Assembly: GCA_018825985.1 (NCBI GenBank)
Contig: JAHKAP010000036.1
Coordinates: forward strand, 1 to 39,115
Length of the DNA: 39,115 nt
DNA from: Candidatus Omnitrophota bacterium
GTDB taxonomy: Bacteria > Omnitrophota > Gorgyraeia > Gygaellales > Profunditerraquicolaceae
Reading direction: 5' to 3'
Positions 34,528-39,115 of this stretch are shown piece by piece (the first letter of the stretch is position 1; the number at the start of each line of letters is the position of its first letter). Under the pieces are notes generated by a model that was not told where the DNA came from, searched no databases, and saw only the letters and a program-made list of their open reading frames with translations. The position numbers and the translations under genes were made by a program.

Positions 34528-35709
34528 GTGCCTAAATTAACAGTAAAAGACCTGGATCTTAAGAATAAAACAGTTTTAATGCGGGCGGATTTTAATGTGC
34601 CCCTGGATGATAAGCTGGATATAACCGACGACACCAGGATCAGGGAAACCCTGCCTACGATAAAATATATCTTACAAGCCCAGGTTAAAAAACTTATTTT
34701 GATTAGCCATTTGGGCCGGCCGGACGGTAAAAGGGTGGATAAATATAGCCTGAAGCCGGTGGCTTTGAGGTTAAAAGAGCTGTTGGGTGAGCCGGTAGGT
34801 TTTCTGGATGATTGTGTCGGGGATAAGATCAAATCCGGGATTGCTTCTTCCGGCGAAAGGGTGATCCTTTTGGAGAATTTAAGGTATCATGCTGAGGAAG
34901 AGGCGAATAATCCTGATTTCGCCAAACAACTAGCGTCATTAGCCGAAGTTTTTGTTAACGACGCTTTTGGCACAGCCCACCGGGGGCATGCCTCTACCGA
35001 AGGGGTTACCAAGTATTTAAAATCCGCTGCCGGTTTCCTGCTGGAAAAAGAGATCCGTTATTTAGGCGGCGTGTTGGATGATCCCCAAAAACCGTTTATA
35101 GTTATTTTAGGCGGGGCCAAGGTTTCGGATAAGATCGGGGTTATTGAAAATCTTCTTCCAAAATGCGACGCTATTATTATCGGCGGAGGGATGAGTTATA
35201 CTTTTCTCAAGGCCCAGGGGAAATCAATAGGAAATTCCAAATTGGAAAAGGATAAGATAGTCCTGGCTAAGAGCATTCTGGATAAGGCTAAGGCTTTGAA
35301 TAAGCCAATAGTTTTACCCATAGACCATTTAGTTGTGGATACTATTGACGCAAATGCTAAAGCAGAGATTGTAGGAGAGAATATCCCGGATGGTAAAATA
35401 GCCGTGGATATCGGCCCCAGGTCAGTTTTACTGTTCGAGGATAAATTAAAAACCGCAAAAACTATAGTCTGGAACGGGCCGGTGGGGATATTTGAAATAG
35501 AGCCGTTTTGCAAAGGGACCCAGGAGCTGGTAAAGTTCTTGAGTGAGCTTAAGGTAACAACTATTATCGGCGGAGGTGATACTGCCGCGGCTGTCGCAAA
35601 ATTTAAAATGCAGGATAAAATGACCCATATTTCAACCGGAGGCGGCGCGAGCCTGGAATACCTGGAGGGAAAGATCCTACCCGGCATCGCGGCGTTAACT
35701 GATAAATAA
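34528..35709 (+). CDS. pgk: Phosphoglycerate kinase
   Basis: GTG start after AAAAGGAGG; KTVLMRADFNVPLDDK; SHLGRPDGKR; VNDAFGTAHRGHAST; VILGGAKVSDKIGVI. Confidence 0.98.
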   Translation: MPKLTVKDLDLKNKTVLMRADFNVPLDDKLDITDDTRIRETLPTIKYILQAQVKKLILISHLGRPDGKRVDKYSLKPVALRLKELLGEPVGFLDDCVGDKIKSGIASSGERVILLENLRYHAEEEANNPDFAKQLASLAEVFVNDAFGTAHRGHASTEGVTKYLKSAAGFLLEKEIRYLGGVLDDPQKPFIVILGGAKVSDKIGVIENLLPKCDAIIIGGGMSYTFLKAQGKSIGNSKLEKDKIVLAKSILDKAKALNKPIVLPIDHLVVDTIDANAKAEIVGENIPDGKIAVDIGPRSVLLFEDKLKTAKTIVWNGPVGIFEIEPFCKGTQELVKFLSELKVTTIIGGGDTAAAVAKFKMQDKMTHISTGGGASLEYLEGKILPGIAALTDK

Positions 35710-35757
35710 TATCGCCGCCTTTGCGGGATAACGATAGATAAAAACATAAGGAGCTCA

Positions 35758-36534
35758 GTGCGTAAAACTATAATAGCTGGAAACTGGAAGATGTATAAAA
35801 CTATCCCTGAGGCCATTGAATTATCAAATGGTTTAAAAAGAGAATTGTTTAAGCTGGACAAAGATGCAATTGAGATAGTTTTGTGCCCGGCATATACCGC
35901 TTTAAGCGAGGTTGCCGAGGTAGTCTTGGAGTCAAATATTCAATTGGGCGCCCAGGATATGTATTGGCAGGATGAAGGGGCGTTTACCGGAGAGGTATCG
36001 CCAAAGATGTTGAATGATATAGGATGCGCTTTTGTGATTATCGGGCACTCTGAACGCAGGCTTTACTTTAACGAAACCAATGAAACTGTAAATAAAAAAG
36101 TCAAAGCCGCGTTAAGCGCCGGGATTAAGCCTATCATGTGCGTAGGCGAGACATTGGCCCAAAGGGAGAATAACGAGACTTTTAAGGTAATAGATGACCA
36201 TATCCTGAATGGGTTAAAAGATATTAATGCCACAGAGGCTTTAAATATAGTTATTGCCTATGAACCGGTCTGGGCAATCGGAACCGGAAAAACCGCTACT
36301 CCTTTACAGGCGCAGGAAGTCCATCAGTATATCCGTAATCTGCTGGTTAAAGTGTTTGACCGGGATACGGCGGATGCGATGCGGATTCAATACGGCGGAA
36401 GCGTAAAACCGGATAATATCATAGAATTAATGAATCAGCCGGATGTTGACGGCGCGTTGGTGGGAGGGGCGAGCCTTAAGATTGATTCTTTTAGCGATCT
36501 GGTCAAAAAAGCCAACCAAGTGAGGAAAAAATGA
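35758..36534 (+). CDS. tpiA: Triosephosphate isomerase
   Basis: GTG start after AAGGAG; IIAGNWKMYKT; IIGHSERR; IAYEPVWAIGTGKTA; RIQYGGSVKPDN. Confidence 0.99.
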   Translation: MRKTIIAGNWKMYKTIPEAIELSNGLKRELFKLDKDAIEIVLCPAYTALSEVAEVVLESNIQLGAQDMYWQDEGAFTGEVSPKMLNDIGCAFVIIGHSERRLYFNETNETVNKKVKAALSAGIKPIMCVGETLAQRENNETFKVIDDHILNGLKDINATEALNIVIAYEPVWAIGTGKTATPLQAQEVHQYIRNLLVKVFDRDTADAMRIQYGGSVKPDNIIELMNQPDVDGALVGGASLKIDSFSDLVKKANQVRKK

Positions 36535-36854
36535 TGGGGTTAGTTACAGTTATTCATATTATTGTCTGCGCTCTTTTAATTGTTCTTATTTTAATTCAAT
36601 CCGGAAGGGGCGGAGGGCTGGTGGAGAATTTCTCCGGCATTGAATCGATGTTGGGAACTAAAACAAACGCATTTCTTACCAAGACGACCACGGTTCTTTC
36701 GGTATTGTTTTTTACTACCTGCCTTACCTTGGCATTTTTATCCATAAGGCAGAGCCGTTCCTTAATGCGGGATGTCTTGGCGGAAAAGCCTGTATTGTCC
36801 GGCAATGTTACTGCCCCTATGGCCGTAACTTTGGCAACCAACAGCACTAAATAA
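36531..36854 (+). CDS. secG: Preprotein translocase subunit SecG
   Basis: VIHIIVCALLIVLILIQSGRGGGLVENFSG...LGTKTNAFLTKTT. Confidence 0.93.
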   Translation: MMGLVTVIHIIVCALLIVLILIQSGRGGGLVENFSGIESMLGTKTNAFLTKTTTVLSVLFFTTCLTLAFLSIRQSRSLMRDVLAEKPVLSGNVTAPMAVTLATNSTK

Positions 36855-36861
36855 AAGCAGG

Positions 36862-36927
36862 GAAATGGGGTCAGAATTATTTTTTCCTTAGTCTGCGTGC
36901 TAGAAAAAATAATTCTGACCCCATTTC
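36862..36927. repeat. REP-like inverted repeat GAAATGGGGTCAGAATTATTTTTTC / GAAAAAATAATTCTGACCCCATTTC (copy 2)
   Basis: 25-bp perfect arms 36862-36886/36903-36927. Confidence 0.95.
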
Positions 36928-36960
36928 TATTTCTGCAGAACCGTCTCCCCTTTTAAAAAA

Positions 36961-38109
36961 ATGAATAAAAAAATATTCTGGATCTACGCTTTAAGCAGTA
37001 TTGTTTATTTTATCCAGGGGTTTGAGGGGCTCCCTTCCCAGGGCCTATTTTATTATTTAAAGGAGACCCTAAATTTTCCCCCGGAAAGAATAATGTTTTT
37101 AAGCAGTATTATTACGCTTGCCTGGCTGGTCAAACCCTTGTTCGGGTATATCATAGACCGGTTTCTTAATAAGAAGGCTTGGATATTTATATCGTTAGGG
37201 TTGGATATTGCCCTGGTTCTGGTGTTATTTGTATTTCCGCTTCCTGTTGCTCCGCTGATAGCTTTGTTATTATTCAATTCAGCTAATTCGGCCTTGCGAG
37301 ACGTAGGGGTGGATGGGATCATGTGCGTAGAAGGAAAGAAATACGCCCTTACCGGAAAGATCCAAAGTATCCAGTGGATCTCGATCTCCGTCGCTATTTT
37401 AATAACCGGGATTGGAGGGGGTTATATTGCCCATAAGTGGGGTTTTCGCTCGGCGTTTTTATTCCTGATCCCGTTTTATTTATTGGCCGGAGTAATAACT
37501 AATTTCTATAGTGAAGATAAAAGCGCAGCCAGGAATTCGGGCAAGACCTTGATATCTGATCTAAAGCGGCTTTTTGCCCATAAACAGTTGATGATAGTGG
37601 CGCTTTTCATTTTTCTTTATAAATATTCGCCTTCTTTCGGTACTCCGCTTTTTTTTATTCAAAGGGATTCCTTTAAATGGGGAAAGGTCTGGATTGGGGC
37701 ATTAAGCAGTATCGGTACGGTTTTTACTATTTTCGGGGCCTTATTGTATTATAAATTCAGCAAAAAAATCAATATACGCAAATGGCTCTATATTTCGGTA
37801 TTCCTGGGAGCGGCTACTACCTTAAGCTTTCTCTATTACACGCCGGTAACAGCGGTAATCTACGATGTAGTATATAGTTTTATTGGTATGTTTATATTTT
37901 TGATGGTCATGGATTTTATGGCCCGCAATACCATTCCCGGGTTAGAGGCGACTTCTTTTGCTTTCCTTTGCAGCGTGAGTAATCTGGCCCTGACTACCAG
38001 TAATCTCTCCGGCGCAATCCTGTTTCCGGTCCTGGGCTTGCCCTGGCTGATAGTTTTATCGGCCCTGACCAGTTTTCTATGCTTATTCCTGATCAATAAG
38101 ATATTTTAA
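36961..38109 (+). CDS. MFS transporter, folate-biopterin (BT1)/AmpG-like
   Basis: 12-TM-like hydrophobic profile; YFIQGFEGLPSQGLFYYLKETLNFPPERIMFLSSIITLAWLVKPLFGYIIDRF. Confidence 0.75.
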   Translation: MNKKIFWIYALSSIVYFIQGFEGLPSQGLFYYLKETLNFPPERIMFLSSIITLAWLVKPLFGYIIDRFLNKKAWIFISLGLDIALVLVLFVFPLPVAPLIALLLFNSANSALRDVGVDGIMCVEGKKYALTGKIQSIQWISISVAILITGIGGGYIAHKWGFRSAFLFLIPFYLLAGVITNFYSEDKSAARNSGKTLISDLKRLFAHKQLMIVALFIFLYKYSPSFGTPLFFIQRDSFKWGKVWIGALSSIGTVFTIFGALLYYKFSKKINIRKWLYISVFLGAATTLSFLYYTPVTAVIYDVVYSFIGMFIFLMVMDFMARNTIPGLEATSFAFLCSVSNLALTTSNLSGAILFPVLGLPWLIVLSALTSFLCLFLINKIF

Positions 38110-38117
38110 AAAAATAT

Positions 38118-38145
38118 TTGACATAGTCAGAAATTGTGCTATATT
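38118..38145 (+). promoter_or_regulatory. Sigma70-type promoter TTGACA-N16-TATATT for rplM-rpsI
   Basis: TTGACA 38118-38123, TATATT 38140-38145, immediately before the rplM start. Confidence 0.65.
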
Positions 38146-38154
38146 CTTATGTCT

Positions 38155-38589
38155 ATGCAAAAAACATACATGCCCAAGAAAGAGGATATTAAGGTCAAAT
38201 GGTACCTAGTGGACGCCGAGGGTCAGATATTAGGCAGGTTGGCTAGCCAGGTTGCCCGCATTCTTAAAGGTAAACATAAGGCTATTTACAGCCCGCATAT
38301 CAATACCGGCGATGCTGTTGTTGTGATCAATGCCGCAAAAATCAAAGTTACCGGCAGGAAATTGAAACAGAAGGTCTATCGCAGGTATTCCGGATATCAG
38401 GGCGGCTTACGCGAGGTCTACCTGGAAACGATGTTGGCTAAAAAACCGGCTACCGTGATCCAACTGGCAGTAAGAAGGATGCTGCCTAAAGGGGCCTTAG
38501 CTGAGGATATGTTTGGTAAATTACATGTTTATGCCGATGAAAAACATGGCCATGCGGCGCAAAAGCCTGAATTATTAAAATTAAAATAA
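38155..38589 (+). CDS. rplM: 50S ribosomal protein L13
   Basis: [40 protein letters not shown]; start 38155 (or 38149) chosen over the track TTG at 38134, which overlaps the -10. Confidence 0.96.
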   Translation: MQKTYMPKKEDIKVKWYLVDAEGQILGRLASQVARILKGKHKAIYSPHINTGDAVVVINAAKIKVTGRKLKQKVYRRYSGYQGGLREVYLETMLAKKPATVIQLAVRRMLPKGALAEDMFGKLHVYADEKHGHAAQKPELLKLK

Positions 38590-38590
38590 A

Positions 38591-38986
38591 ATGAGCGATA
38601 CCACGAGATATACGGCAATAGGAAGACGCAAGGAAGCCAAGGTCAGGATACAGCTAATGCCCGGTAAAGGCGATATTGTAGTTAATCACAGGGCCCTGGA
38701 TCAGTATTTTATACGGGAGACGGACAGGATCATTATTCGTCAGCCGCTGGAAGTGACTAATACCGCCGGTAAATATGATGTAGCGGCAAATATTCAGGGC
38801 GGCGGGTTGGCCGGCCAGGCAGGGGCTATACGCTTAGGCATAGCCAGGGCTTTAATGACGGCCGATCCGGAACTTAAAGAGGTCTTACGTAAAAACGGTT
38901 TTCTCACCCGCGACCCCAGGATGAAGGAACGTAAGAAATACGGGCAGAAGGGTGCACGTAAGCGCTTCCAGTGGACAAAGAGGTAA
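38591..38986 (+). CDS. rpsI: 30S ribosomal protein S9
   Basis: [56 protein letters not shown]. Confidence 0.98.
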   Translation: MSDTTRYTAIGRRKEAKVRIQLMPGKGDIVVNHRALDQYFIRETDRIIIRQPLEVTNTAGKYDVAANIQGGGLAGQAGAIRLGIARALMTADPELKEVLRKNGFLTRDPRMKERKKYGQKGARKRFQWTKR

Positions 38987-38989
38987 AGG

Positions 38990-39030
38990 GCAGTAGGTAG
39001 TAAACAGTATGTAGTAGGTAGGGTTGGTAG
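38990..39030. repeat. TAGTAGGTAG-type repeat, left-end-only copy
   Basis: CAGTAGGTAGTAAACAGTATGTAGTAGGTAGGGTTGGTAG. Confidence 0.75.
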
Positions 39031-39035
39031 ATTTA

Positions 39036-39067
39036 AAAAAGTCCCGCTAATGGAAGCGGGACTTTTT
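39036..39067. terminator. Bidirectional rho-independent terminator after rpsI
   Basis: AAAAAGTCCCGCT-aatgga-AGCGGGACTTTTT perfect stem. Confidence 0.93.
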
Positions 39068-39115
39068 ATTTATATGGCCGACGGGACATACCAGCTTAGC
39101 GTCGGGAGAAAATAC

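Noticed and set aside
35196-35861. 221-aa antisense ORF
   Set aside because: Lies opposite pgk/tpiA, whose products are unambiguous; no RBS or recognisable domain. An artefact of sense codon usage.

Overview
Bacterial chromosome segment of about 39 kb, almost entirely + strand coding. Gene content and repeats suggest a candidate-phylum genome, possibly Omnitrophota-like; this is inference from gene content only. The left ~25 kb is a cell-surface glycan/LPS-type cluster: Gmd fragment, Tyv-like epimerases, Rmd-like reductase, an E1-like sugar 3-dehydratase, glycosyltransferases, SemiSWEET, methyltransferases, DegT aminotransferase, GmhB. It contains an inserted AbiEii/HTH toxin-antitoxin-like pair and a carbamoyltransferase-SxtJ-DUF5989 (sxtI/J/K-like) trio. 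The right ~14 kb is housekeeping: priA, fmt, two galT-like paralogs, gap, spermidine synthase-like membrane protein, pgk, tpiA, secG, an MFS transporter, rplM, rpsI. The most unusual feature is the number of distinct palindromic or tandem short repeats (REP/REPIN-like) at gene junctions. Several supply the 3' end and stop codon of the upstream gene, and one is amplified in frame inside a membrane-protein gene. A TAGTAGGTAG-type repeat flanks a four-helix-bundle protein gene, recurs without that gene elsewhere, and ends exactly 2 nt before the downstream start codon in both complete cases. Other notable points are an E1-like dehydratase with Lys->His and a Cys cluster, and a GalT paralog whose HPH active-site motif is HSR.
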